Shown here in pieces: positions 24,943 to 34,600 of a DNA stretch of 64,000 bases; the stretch's first letter is position 1; every line of letters begins with the position of its first letter. The DNA comes from Candidatus Gastranaerophilales bacterium (GTDB lineage Bacteria; Cyanobacteriota; Vampirovibrionia; Gastranaerophilales; Gastranaerophilaceae), in contig CALVBN010000002.1 of the NCBI GenBank assembly GCA_944325785.1, positions 155,026 to 219,025 on the forward strand, given 5' to 3'. A program made the translations under genes and the position numbers. The notes beneath the pieces are model-generated. The model ran no database searches. It saw only the letters and a program-made list of their open reading frames with translations, and had not been told where the DNA came from.

Positions 24943-26481
24943 ATGAATATAAAACTAAAAATATTTTTTTTAATAATTTGTTTACTGACAAATTTAAAAG
25001 TTAGTGCTATACAAACAATTCAGATAGAAAAAGACGCTGTATTGGGGCTTAATGATTGTATAAAAATAGCCTTAAACAACAGCCCCGTAGTAAAAAGGGC
25101 TATTTTGAACCTTGATGTAGCACGTTCATCCGTAGGTGTTGCAAAATCTGCCTTCTTCCCTAGCTTGACTCTCGGCGCCGGCTATACCCAAAGCTTCGGT
25201 GAACGCTCACATAACAGGGGCAGTTACCAGACAAGAACCCTGCCAAGCGTTAATGCTTCTCTTTCTCAGCTGTTATGGAATTTTGGCAGAACAAATGCAA
25301 ATATCCGGATGGAAAAATTTAACAAAATTGCCTCAGAATATGATTTTGATGAAACCGTTTTGTCAACTATTTTCGATGTTAAACTCAAGTACTATGCAGT
25401 TCTTGCTGCCAAATCACTGCTTGAAGTTGAAAAATTAAATGTCCAGATTAACGAACGAAACTATCAAAGAACACTTGCATATTTTGATGAAGGAATACGT
25501 TCTAAAATTGACCTTGTGAACGCAGAGGTTAATTTGAGCGACTCAAAAATTTCTCTGGTGCAGGCAGAAAACACATACAAAAATGCTATTGTAAGCCTTA
25601 ATAATTCAATGTATGTAGCGTACGCGCCGGAATATAACATTCAGAGTACAGAAACTTTTAACCTTGCAGAACCTTATGTTCCTTTGAGCTTAAGAAATAT
25701 TGAAAACTACAAAAAACTGCTGGAGCTTCCGGATGATGTGTCAAGTGCGGTTTATGCCGTTCAAGCTGAAAAGAGCGATGTGTTAAAGGATTATACTTTT
25801 GAAAAATACCCGTATACATTTGAAAAATCAGTAATAATCGCGAAAGAAAACCGTCCGGATTTAAAGGCTTTAAACGCTACAGTAAAAGCTATGAGGCAGT
25901 ATGTGCTTTTAACAAAACGCCAGTATTTTCCTGAACTAAGGGGTGGTGTTGGTTACAGCTACGCTAACAACAGGAATTATGCAGACAGCGGCATGAATGT
26001 ATCGTTAAACTTGAGTACTACATTCAATATGATGCAGGTTAAACATGAAGTTGATATTGCTAATTCAGAGCTTAACCTTGCAAAAACCGAAGTTGAACTT
26101 TTAAACCAGAACCTCTATTTTGACATCCAAACCGCATATGTTGATATGATTCAATTGGAAAAACAAATTCCGCTTTTGGAAACGAGAGTAAGGCAGACAT
26201 TAGAGAATCTTGAACTAGCAGACGGACGTTACGCCGTAGGCTTGGGAGATTATATACAACTGCAGGATGCAAGGGTAAATTATAATAATGCCCAGAGCGC
26301 TTATGTGCAGGCTGTTTATAACTATAACGTAGCCCGTGCAACTTTAGAAAGAGAGATTGCTCTTCCGCAGGAAGAAACATTGACGGTTGAGGATGTACAA
26401 GATTATCAAAAAGACTTGAAAAAACAGGAAAAAGAGCAGGCTAAAAATTTGAAAAAAATAAAGAAAAAGGATAATGTATGA
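24943..26481 (+). CDS. TolC-family outer membrane efflux protein
   Basis: 512 residues, signal peptide at 1-23 (MNIKLKIFFLIICLLTNLKVSA). Two OEP repeats are recognisable by their structural equivalence: GLNDCIKIALNNSPVVKRAI...SVGVAKSAFFPSLTLGAGY and IIAKENRPDLKALNATVKAM...TKRQYFPELRGGVGYSY, each followed by a long helical hairpin. The C-terminal half includes GRYAVGLGDYIQLQDARVNYNNAQSAYVQAVYNYNVARATLER. It forms the trimeric outer-membrane channel of a tripartite exporter or type I secretion system. A Lys-rich tail follows. It is coupled to the adaptor gene by an ATGA overlap. Confidence 0.92.
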   Translation: MNIKLKIFFLIICLLTNLKVSAIQTIQIEKDAVLGLNDCIKIALNNSPVVKRAILNLDVARSSVGVAKSAFFPSLTLGAGYTQSFGERSHNRGSYQTRTLPSVNASLSQLLWNFGRTNANIRMEKFNKIASEYDFDETVLSTIFDVKLKYYAVLAAKSLLEVEKLNVQINERNYQRTLAYFDEGIRSKIDLVNAEVNLSDSKISLVQAENTYKNAIVSLNNSMYVAYAPEYNIQSTETFNLAEPYVPLSLRNIENYKKLLELPDDVSSAVYAVQAEKSDVLKDYTFEKYPYTFEKSVIIAKENRPDLKALNATVKAMRQYVLLTKRQYFPELRGGVGYSYANNRNYADSGMNVSLNLSTTFNMMQVKHEVDIANSELNLAKTEVELLNQNLYFDIQTAYVDMIQLEKQIPLLETRVRQTLENLELADGRYAVGLGDYIQLQDARVNYNNAQSAYVQAVYNYNVARATLEREIALPQEETLTVEDVQDYQKDLKKQEKEQAKNLKKIKKKDNV

Positions 26482-27647
26482 AATTTCCAAAATTCAGTAA
26501 TATAAATAAAAAATACTTAGTCGGAACGATTGTACTATTAATAATACTAATAGTTATACTCAGCAATTTTGCGAAAAACCGCACTGTATATGAAACAGCT
26601 TCAATAAAACGCAGAACAATTACACAGGTAGTTGAAGCATCTGGGACAATCAACCCTGTAAATACTGTTTCCGTTGGTTCAACAGTTTCCGGTCTTATAA
26701 GCGCAATATATGTTGATTTTAACTCTAAAGTAACCAAAGGTCAGCTGCTTGCTGAAATTGACCCGCGTACATTTCAGGCAACAGTAGACCAGAATGAAGC
26801 GTCAATGAACTCTGCACAGGCTGATTTAGCTAACCGTGAAGCGACATTAGAAATGAGTGCAAAAACTTTAAGACGATACAAAAACCTGTATGCACGCAGT
26901 TTTATTCCAAAAGCAGATCTTGATCAAGCTGAGGCAGATTACAAATCAAACCTTGCACAGGTTAATGCTGCAAAAGCAAAAATTAACCAGACTCGAGCGC
27001 AATATAATCAATCCGTTGTAAATTTAAATTATACAAAAATAACAGCTCCCGTAAGCGGCATGATTATATCGCGTGAAATTGACCTCGGACAGCCGGTTGC
27101 AGCAAGCTTTCAAGCTCCGGAACTTTTTACCATTGCACAGGATCTAGAAAAAATGCAAATAGAAGTTAACGTTTCAGAGGCCGATATCGGCGATGTTAAA
27201 GAAGGACAGGATGTAACCTATACTCTGGACGGATATCCCAATAGCGTCTTTGACGGAAAGGTCACTCAAGTCAGAATTTCGCCGACAACTGTTTCAAACG
27301 TTGTTACATATTCAGTTATTGTCACAGTTGACAACAGCGATTTAAAATTAAAACCCGGTATGACAGCTAATGTTTCAATAATTACTGCAAAAAACGAAAA
27401 TGTACTGTCAGTTCCAAACATTGCACTCAAGTTTACTCCCCAATCTGATGGAAAAAAATATAAAACACAAGGACTGTGGGTAAAAGACGGACTTCATATC
27501 AAAAGGATTAATATAACAACAGGTGCTAGCGACGACTCTTTTACTGAAGTTAAAGGCGACGGAATTTATGAAGGTCAAAAAGTTCTTATCGGAATAAAAA
27601 GCGGAAAAAACAAAAAACAGCAAAACTTCCGCCCGCCTAGATTATAA
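26478..27647 (+). CDS. Periplasmic adaptor protein, HlyD/MacA type
   Basis: 389 residues with one N-terminal transmembrane anchor (YLVGTIVLLIILIVILSNFA), the lipoyl halves VSVGSTVSGLISAIYVDFNSKVTKGQLLAEIDP and NYTKITAPVSGMIISREIDLGQPV around a coiled-coil hairpin (about residues 95-175), then beta-barrel and membrane-proximal domains. The layout matches MacA. It is coupled to the TolC gene, but no MacB-type ABC pump follows; a terminator does. The inner-membrane partner must be encoded elsewhere, or the adaptor is shared. Confidence 0.9.
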   Translation: MKFPKFSNINKKYLVGTIVLLIILIVILSNFAKNRTVYETASIKRRTITQVVEASGTINPVNTVSVGSTVSGLISAIYVDFNSKVTKGQLLAEIDPRTFQATVDQNEASMNSAQADLANREATLEMSAKTLRRYKNLYARSFIPKADLDQAEADYKSNLAQVNAAKAKINQTRAQYNQSVVNLNYTKITAPVSGMIISREIDLGQPVAASFQAPELFTIAQDLEKMQIEVNVSEADIGDVKEGQDVTYTLDGYPNSVFDGKVTQVRISPTTVSNVVTYSVIVTVDNSDLKLKPGMTANVSIITAKNENVLSVPNIALKFTPQSDGKKYKTQGLWVKDGLHIKRINITTGASDDSFTEVKGDGIYEGQKVLIGIKSGKNKKQQNFRPPRL

Positions 27648-27649
27648 TA

Positions 27650-27687
27650 AAAAAAAGACCGGCTATGTTACAACCGGTCTTTTTTTA
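27650..27687. terminator. Bidirectional rho-independent terminator
   Basis: AAGACCGG (27655-27662) pairs with CCGGTCTT (27674-27681), with A-rich and T-rich flanks on the two sides. It ends both the adaptor gene (+) and the convergent coiled-coil gene (-). Confidence 0.88.
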
Positions 27688-27699
27688 TCGGCTAAAAAT

Positions 27700-28158
27700 T
27701 TATTCTTTAGGTTTAGTATCCGTTGTGTTTTCAGTTTTTGCCTCTGTTTTAGCTTCCGGCTTTGTTTCTGGTGTTTCAACTTTTTTCTTTCTTGAAAATT
27801 TTTCTTTTACTTTTGTCCAGAAACCTTTCTTTTTAGAGTTTTCTAATTCCTTAATTTTTGCATTCGCATCGTCAAGCTGTTTTGCAATCTGGTCTTTCTG
27901 TGCAGTTAAATCTGTTATTTGATTTTTGAGATTTTTAACGCCTTTTCCTTTATATATGCCGTATCCTACACCTGCTGCCGCGATTATTCCGAGCATTGTC
28001 ATACCGAGCATATTAGAAGAAGCTTTCTTCTTTTCTTCGACTTCCGGTTCATAAACCATAGGCATTGAAGAATAATCCGTATAGTTCTGAGCCTGTATTT
28101 GAGATGCAGGTACTGACATTGCGTAATCTGCTGTTCCAATATTTTTTACCGGTTCCAT
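27700..28158 (-). CDS. Single-pass membrane protein with coiled coil and Lys/Glu/Thr-rich tail
   Basis: 152 residues of unknown function. Order: a polar Tyr/Ser/Pro-rich N-terminal ~45 residues, a transmembrane helix (NMLGMTMLGIIAAAGVGYGIY), a heptad coiled coil (VKNLKNQITDLTAQKDQIAKQLDDANAKIKELE), a basic patch, and a repetitive PETKPEAKTEAKTENTTDTK tail of low complexity. It resembles small structural membrane proteins, but no family is recognised. Confidence 0.7.
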   Translation of the reverse strand: MEPVKNIGTADYAMSVPASQIQAQNYTDYSSMPMVYEPEVEEKKKASSNMLGMTMLGIIAAAGVGYGIYKGKGVKNLKNQITDLTAQKDQIAKQLDDANAKIKELENSKKKGFWTKVKEKFSRKKKVETPETKPEAKTEAKTENTTDTKPKE

Positions 28159-28255
28159 AACTTTTCACCTTTCTTAAAAATAATAACTACACTGTTAATT
28201 ATAAAAAAACACATCAACTCCAAAAATTGCCTTTTTGTAACGATATTGTTACAAA

Positions 28256-30022
28256 TTATTTATTTCTCTGGAAAAACTTGGCAATATCTTTGTGTTCAAT
28301 AATTTTTGAAATAGGGCGTCCATGCGGGCAGGTGTAAGGTTTTTCGCATTTGCGCCAGTTTTTAATAATCTCCTGCATCTGAAAATGATTCAGATAGGTA
28401 TTAGCTTTAACGGAAGCCTTGCAGGCTGTTGTAATTAAAATGCGCTCTTCTATATTATCAATATCGCCCGCAATATTTTCCAAAATATCGGCAAGAATTT
28501 CTTTCGGCGAAACTTTAGACAAAATCTGCGGAACTTTTTTAAAACTTACTTCGTTTTCTGAGAGAAAATTAATCTCATATCCGAATTTTTCCAGTTTATC
28601 TTTATTTGCTTCCAAAAGCTCTTTGTCGCTTGGCGAGATTTCTATTACATCTGATATAAACAAAATCTGGCAGTCTATATTCTTTGATTTTTTAAGCTTT
28701 TCGTAGATATATCTTTCTTCTGCAATATGCTGGTCAACGATTTCAAGCCCTTCTTCTCTTTCAATAAGAATATACGTTTTCCGGTACTGGCCTATAATCA
28801 TTTCTTCCTGCTCTATATTCTGATGCTGTATAAACTGTTCCTGTTTAACAGCAGGAGTGACTGCCGGATTGAAAGGTTTTATTTCTGCGGTAGTTTCCTG
28901 TTTTTTGAATATCGGAGGAAGAACAGAACCTTCTTCTACATAGAGGGTTTCTTCTCTGGGGATAAACTTCGGTATGACAGGCTCGTCCTGCAAAACAGTT
29001 TTCGGAAATTCTTCTTTTTCTTCACCTGCTGTTTCTTTAATTCCTGCCAGTGCCATATCTATTGAAGAATGGATAAAATTAAAAATCTGGTTAGGATTTT
29101 TGTATCTTACTTCTTTTTTAGCCGGATGCACATTAACATCCACATCTTCCGGCGGAATTTCCAGATTAAGTATAACAAAAGGGTATTTAGAGCCTATCAA
29201 ATCCCTGTATACCATATCAATCGCTTTTTGAAATATCGGACATTTGACGGCACGGAAGTTTACATATGTATAATAATCCTTTTTGCTAGACCTTGTATAA
29301 TCCGGAGTGCTTATATAGCCGGAGATTTTTAGGTTTGAAATTCTATCTGTCTTCAAGACCTCTTTTAAATTCTTAGTAACTTCTTCGCCGAATATTTCTT
29401 TAACTGTTTGAAGAGTATTTCCCGCGCCTGTTGTTTTTAAGGCGGTTTTCCCGTTATTTTTAAGCTCAAATGATACTTCCGGATGAACAAGAGCAAGCGA
29501 CTGCACAAGTTCATTAATATAAGAAAATTCTGTTTTAGCTGACTTTAGAAACTTAAGCCTTGCCGGAATATTATAGAACAATTCTCTAATATCCATAATC
29601 GTTCCGACCGCGCATCCTGTCTGAGCCTTTTTAACTTCCGAATTCTCGCACTCTACTTTGGTTCCATAATCAAAATCTTTTGTTCTTGTAATACAGGTCA
29701 ATTTTGAGATTGAAATAATACTTGCAAGAGCTTCGCCTCTAAATCCCATTGTCTTAACGCAGTACAGATCTTCGCCGGATGTTATTTTGCTTGTTGCATG
29801 TTTAGAAAATGCAAGCAAAATGTCATCCGGATGAATGCCGGAGCCGTTATCGGCAACACGGATATTTCTGCAGTCATTGCTGATTTCTATGCTGATTTTT
29901 GAAGCACCAGCATCTATAGAATTTTCCGTAAGTTCTTTGACAACAGAATAGGGACGTTCTATAACTTCCCCCGCAGCAATTTGATTTATAACATTCTTTG
30001 ACAGCTGTACTATTCTTGCCAT
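28256..30022 (-). CDS. mutL: DNA mismatch repair protein MutL
   Basis: 588 residues from MARIVQLS. The GHKL ATPase domain is complete: INQIAAGEVIERPYSVVKELTENSIDAGA, IRVADNGSGIHPDDI, ATSKI and GFRGEALASI. A Pro/Glu-rich linker (about residues 340-410) leads to the C-terminal dimerisation domain, which includes QHIAEERYIYEKL and ACKASVKANTYLN. The metal-binding endonuclease motif DQHA(X)2E(X)4E is present as DQHIAEERYIYE with His in place, so it may be an endonuclease-type MutL. The C-terminal CPHGRPISK motif supports that. Start at 30022 with a -10 box six bases upstream and no ribosome site. Confidence 0.94.
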   Translation of the reverse strand: MARIVQLSKNVINQIAAGEVIERPYSVVKELTENSIDAGASKISIEISNDCRNIRVADNGSGIHPDDILLAFSKHATSKITSGEDLYCVKTMGFRGEALASIISISKLTCITRTKDFDYGTKVECENSEVKKAQTGCAVGTIMDIRELFYNIPARLKFLKSAKTEFSYINELVQSLALVHPEVSFELKNNGKTALKTTGAGNTLQTVKEIFGEEVTKNLKEVLKTDRISNLKISGYISTPDYTRSSKKDYYTYVNFRAVKCPIFQKAIDMVYRDLIGSKYPFVILNLEIPPEDVDVNVHPAKKEVRYKNPNQIFNFIHSSIDMALAGIKETAGEEKEEFPKTVLQDEPVIPKFIPREETLYVEEGSVLPPIFKKQETTAEIKPFNPAVTPAVKQEQFIQHQNIEQEEMIIGQYRKTYILIEREEGLEIVDQHIAEERYIYEKLKKSKNIDCQILFISDVIEISPSDKELLEANKDKLEKFGYEINFLSENEVSFKKVPQILSKVSPKEILADILENIAGDIDNIEERILITTACKASVKANTYLNHFQMQEIIKNWRKCEKPYTCPHGRPISKIIEHKDIAKFFQRNK

Positions 30023-30028
30023 AGATTG

Positions 30029-30034
30029 ATTATA
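30029..30034 (-). promoter_or_regulatory. -10 box of mutL, predicted leaderless; overlaps divergent promoter
   Basis: On the minus strand TATAAT ends six bases before the mutL ATG. A TGC-TATAAT extended -10 on the plus strand (30052-30060) drives the divergent gene at 30084, so the two promoters face away from each other within about 30 bp. Confidence 0.5.
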
Positions 30035-30083
30035 TCCCAAATTTTATTTTAGTGCTATAATTAATAAGAAAAGGGGAGTATAA

Positions 30084-31217
30084 ATGGCAAAAGTTAAAAA
30101 TAAAAAAATCAAAGTGGCATTTCCTCATATGGGAACAATTTCCATTGCCTGGTCGGCAGGATTAAGAAAAATCGGTGTAGAACCTTATGTTCCGCCATAT
30201 ACGAATAAAAAGACATTGTCATACGGTACAAAAAATTCGCCGGAAGCGGTATGCCTGCCGTATAAACTTATTCTCGGGAATTTTATTGAAGCAATTGAAG
30301 GAGGAGCCGACTATGTTGCAATGATTACTTCTCCTGGAATCTGCAGACTTGGAGAATACGGTACAAATATTCAAAATACACTGAAGGATTTGGGTTATCA
30401 CGCAAATTATATTGAATTATCTTTGTATGACGGTATCAAGGGTCTGTATAAATTCTTAAAAGAAATATCCGGCAAGAATGATCCGATTTTAATACTCCGT
30501 GCTATAAATATTACGATGCGCAAAATCTTTGCAATTGATGATTTAGATAGAGCGCTTTCTTATTATAGAGCAAGAGAGATAAAAACCGGCGATGCGGAGA
30601 AAAATTACAAAAAAGCTCTGCGCTTGATAGATAAGGCTAATTCTACTCATGACTTGCATAAAGCGTATGATTTAGCATTAAAAGAAATCGAAAAAACGGA
30701 AATTGATCCAAACAGAGAAGTTCTGCATGTAGATTTAACCGGTGAAATTTTCCTTGTAAATGATGAATTTTCAAACCAGAATATAGAGCGCGAACTTGGC
30801 AAAATGGGTGTAGAAACCCGAAGAAGCCTTACTGTCGGAAGCTTCTTAAAAGACGCGATTATTCCAAAAGCTTTCAGACCTCCGGAAACACACCTGCAGA
30901 GGGCTGAGAGAATGGCTAAACCTTATCTGATGAGAGATATCGGAGGCGATGCTCTTGAATGTGTTTCTGATGTAGTTTTCGCTGACGAACATGGCAGGGA
31001 TGGCATAATCCACATATCACCGTTCACCTGCATGCCGGAAATTATGTCGCAGAATATATTCCCGACAATCAGAGGCGAACACGAAATTCCGCTACTGACC
31101 CTTGTCATGGACGAACAAACCGGAAAAGCAGGATATATTACAAGATTGGAAGCATTTGTTGATTTGATGCGCAGAAAAAAACGAGCCAAACTTGCAAAAA
31201 ACAAAACCAGAGTATAA
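30084..31217 (+). CDS. HgdB-like / 2-hydroxyacyl-CoA dehydratase-related Fe-S protein
   Basis: 377 residues. It resembles proteins annotated as CoA-activase-associated or 2-hydroxyglutaryl-CoA dehydratase-like (COG3580/DUF2229): IKVAFPHMGTISIAWSAGLRKIGVEPYVPP, SPEAVCLPYKLILGN, MITSPGICRLGEYG, VDLTGEIFLVNDEFSN and ISPFTCMPEIMSQN. The three spaced Cys residues (in EAVC, GICR and FTCM) are probable [4Fe-4S] or double-cubane ligands. The ATP-dependent activase that normally partners such proteins is not in the window. Substrate unknown; activation of a difficult reduction is an inference from the family. GGGGAG precedes the ATG. Confidence 0.75.
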   Translation: MAKVKNKKIKVAFPHMGTISIAWSAGLRKIGVEPYVPPYTNKKTLSYGTKNSPEAVCLPYKLILGNFIEAIEGGADYVAMITSPGICRLGEYGTNIQNTLKDLGYHANYIELSLYDGIKGLYKFLKEISGKNDPILILRAINITMRKIFAIDDLDRALSYYRAREIKTGDAEKNYKKALRLIDKANSTHDLHKAYDLALKEIEKTEIDPNREVLHVDLTGEIFLVNDEFSNQNIERELGKMGVETRRSLTVGSFLKDAIIPKAFRPPETHLQRAERMAKPYLMRDIGGDALECVSDVVFADEHGRDGIIHISPFTCMPEIMSQNIFPTIRGEHEIPLLTLVMDEQTGKAGYITRLEAFVDLMRRKKRAKLAKNKTRV

Positions 31218-31223
31218 AAGATG

Positions 31224-31257
31224 AAAAAGCTCTATGTTATAAAGCATAGAGCTTTTT
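31224..31257 (+). terminator. Rho-independent terminator
   Basis: AAAAAGCTCTATG (31224-31236) pairs perfectly with CATAGAGCTTTTT (31245-31257). It ends the HgdB-like gene. Confidence 0.9.
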
Positions 31258-31363
31258 GGTAGTGAAGGGTGAGGCGTGAAGAGTGAAGCGAAAATTTAGG
31301 GCAGGGCTTCTTCGGCTCTTACGAGCCTTTGAACGTCGTTTATGCAGGAAGTAAAAACTCTGA

Positions 31364-31540
31364 AAAAATATATTTACCCTCTAAATGACGCCAAGTTTAG
31401 AGGTGTAAAATTAGATAAAAATATATTTACCCCCTAAATGACGCCAAGTTTGGAGGTGTAAAATTAGATAAAAATATATTTACCCCCTAAATGACGCCAA
31501 GTTTGGAGGTGTAAAATTAGATAAAAATATATTTACCCCT
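31364..31540. repeat. 53-bp tandem repeat, three full copies and a partial fourth, upstream of smc
   Basis: The period is exactly 53 bp (TTAC steps at 31374, 31427, 31480 and 31533). Copies 2 and 3 are essentially identical; copy 1 differs at a few bases. Each unit contains a near-palindrome, TTTACCCCCTAAA ... TTTGGAGGTGTAAA, around TGACGCCAAG. In copy 1 a base change in the left arm is matched by one in the right arm, so pairing is kept. To the left (31261-31360) is more intergenic sequence without a gene. The array sits just before the smc promoter. Confidence 0.85.
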
Positions 31541-31552
31541 TTTGTTAACACA

Positions 31553-31581
31553 TTGACATGACGGGTTTTTTAGTGTGTAAT
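31553..31581 (+). promoter_or_regulatory. smc operon promoter
   Basis: Consensus TTGACA (31553-31558), a 17-bp spacer, and TGTAAT (31576-31581), about 30 bp upstream of the smc ATG. It begins directly after the tandem repeat. Confidence 0.65.
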
Positions 31582-31610
31582 TATTATATAAGGCGGAAGA
31601 AGGGGATTTG

Positions 31611-34600
31611 ATGTACATAAAACAGCTCGAAGTCGACAACTTTAAGTCGTTTGCAAATAAAGTTGAAATACCGATGCTTAAAGGGTTTACAACGATTTCC
31701 GGTCCGAACGGATCCGGAAAGAGCAATATTATCGACAGCATCCTTTTTGCGCTGGGTTTATCTACCAGCAGAACTCTTAGAGCTGAAAAACTTTTCCACT
31801 TGATTTCAACCTACAACAAAAGAAATGAAGCTTATGTAAAAGTTACATTCGGCGAAACAGAAGAAGGAGATTTTTCTGTCGCAAGAAGAATAAGAAAATC
31901 ATCACAGGGCTTTAACAGTATATATTACCTTGATGATAAGATAGCCACGCTGTCTGACATTCATGCTAAACTTGAGAAATATAATATTACCCCGAACAGC
32001 TATAATGTCATGATGCAGGGCGATGTTATGAGTATTACAAATTGTACGCCAAACGAACGCCGTAAAATTATTGACGAAATCGCAGGTGTTGCTGATTTTG
32101 ACAGAAGAATAGAGCAGGCAACCGGAGAGCTTGAAACTGTAGAAAAAAGAGTCGTTAATTCAACGCTTATTCTGAATGAAGTTAATACACGCCTTGAGCA
32201 GCTCAAAGAAGAAAAAGAAGTTGCTTTAAAATATCAAAAACTAAAAGATGAAAAAACAGGGCTGGAAAGCCAGGTTAATACTGTTAAATTTTTCGATATA
32301 AGACGCAACCTTGAAAAAGCGCATGAAAACATTCTTGAATTTACTAAAAGAAAAAAAGAAGAAGAAATTAAGTCAAAAGATCTTGAAGAACGACTTAAGT
32401 TAATCAAGGAAAAGTATGATGAGATTTCTAAAACTATAACTGAAAAAGGCGAAGGACATCAGCTTGAATTAAAGCAAAAGGCTGAAGAGATAAAGGGTTC
32501 TATTTCCAGAAAGAATTCTTCAATAGCATATGCAGACAAGCAGATTCAAGACAACCTTAAGACAATAGAAAATACAAAAAACGGCATTGAAGTCCAAAAG
32601 GATAAAATTAAAGACTGCGAATTAAAAATTACGCTCAAGCAGGATGAAATAAAAGGTATTGAAAAAAATATCGAAGAGCAAAAAGCAGTTCTTCACAAAA
32701 TTTTGGAGGATATGTCCGGTTTAAGCGAAACCGCAGAAAAACATATTGAGCGCAGAAATAATTTAAGAAAAGAATTAGAAGATCTGCAGGATAAAGAAAC
32801 AAAGCTTATCCAGAAACAGGCGCCGATGGAAGCGGAATTATCAGCATTAAAAAAAGCTCTGGAAGAAGCGCAGGCAAAACTGCAGGAGCTGGAAGAATTT
32901 AAAGCCAATTTTTCGGAGACAAAATCTTCCAAGGAACTTTTAATTGAGCAGTTAGGAAAAGAACTTGACGATTTCAAAATTATCCTTAAAAATACATTAA
33001 ATGATTTGGACAAGACTAAAAATGAAATCACAGATATGGACTATGACCTTCAAGCTGCGCGTAAGAAGATATATCAGCTTGAAGCGCTTAAGCAGGCAAA
33101 CGAAGAGGCTAACCTCGGACGTGCGGTTGATACAGTTATAAACGCTAATATACAGGGCGTTCACGCACCGCTGATGAAACTTGGAAGCGTTGATGAAGAG
33201 TATTCTACTGCAATGGAGATTGCAGTAGGAGGCAGGATGGCGCATATTGTTGTTGACGACGAACACGTAGCGGCAACCTGTATAGAGCTTCTTAAATCCG
33301 CAAATGCAGGCAGGGCAACATTTGTGCCTTTAAATAAAATCGTTAAGTGTCCGAGAAGTCTAAATCTTCCAAAAGAAAAAGGGGTTATTGATTTTGCCAT
33401 TAACCTTATTGATTTTGATGATGAATACTTAAACGCGTTTTATTACGCAGTAGGCGAAACTCTTGTTGTTGAGGACAGGTCTGTTGCAAATAAGTTAATC
33501 GGCAAATACAGAATGGTAACTTTATCCGGAGATTTGTTCGAAAAATCCGGCTCTATTACAGGCGGTGCAATACGCAAAACCGGTTTGAAGTTCTCTCAAA
33601 ATTCCGACAATGAGCTTGATACATTTAGAGCAAGGCTTAAAGAAATGGAGGGAAAATTCTCTGCCCTTATAGCAAAGCGCTCTAATCTTGAAGCAAAAAT
33701 GGAAGATGTGAGAGGCAAATATTCCGTATCAACGACAGAATATAACAAGGCAAAATTAGAGCTTACAAACCTGCAGGCAAGCTTTGATAATACGCAGAAG
33801 GATATTGAAGACAAACAGGAATTTATTAAGAATTCAGAACCGCAGATTTCTTCAATAGAAAAAAATCTTGATAAACTGGAAGAAGAACATATTTCAATTT
33901 CTGACAAAATGACTGATATCCAGACATCCATTTCTGAAATTGAAAAATTGATGAATGATTCAGATTTGAAGGATTTAAAAGAAAAAACCGCAGGCGTTGA
34001 GGCTGAAATCAAACGCTATGAAAAAAATATGGCGGATGCTAATAATGAAATCGAAGGTCTGCATCAGAGAATAGATTTTATAAAAACTACTATTAATACA
34101 CAAAATGATACAATTGAACGTTCAACGGCTTCCAATAAAGAGCTGGAACTTGAAAAAGCTAAGTTTGCGGAAGAAATAAAAGGGCTTAATGAACAGCTTG
34201 AAGTTCTGGAAGTTCAAATTAAAGAAATTACCGAAAAACTCGGAGAACTTCTAAAACAGAGAGATGACATAAATAAAGATTTAGTTGATATAGAAACACA
34301 GCGAAACCTTAAAGCTTCCGACATAGAAAAAATCGCAGAGCAGATAGAATCGTTTAAGGCAAGAAGACGCGAGCTTGAGCCTCAATTAGAAGAAACAAAG
34401 AACATCTTAACAGAAGCTGGGGTAAATGTTAATGATTTAACGCCGGTTGAGATGTCTATTGAAGAGATAACTTCGCGCATTCAGAGATTACAGCGGAGAA
34501 TGGATGAAATGGGCGCTGTTAATATGAAAGCCCTTGAAGATTTTGAAAATGTTTCAGCAAGACAGCAGGAGCTTCAAGGTCAGATAGAAACCCTAAGCCG

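Noticed and set aside
31364..31540. CRISPR array upstream of smc
   Set aside because: The 53-bp units are identical throughout, with no unique spacers and no cas genes nearby.
33596..34012. Minus-strand Ser-rich frame inside smc
   Set aside because: Low-complexity reverse complement of coiled-coil codons.
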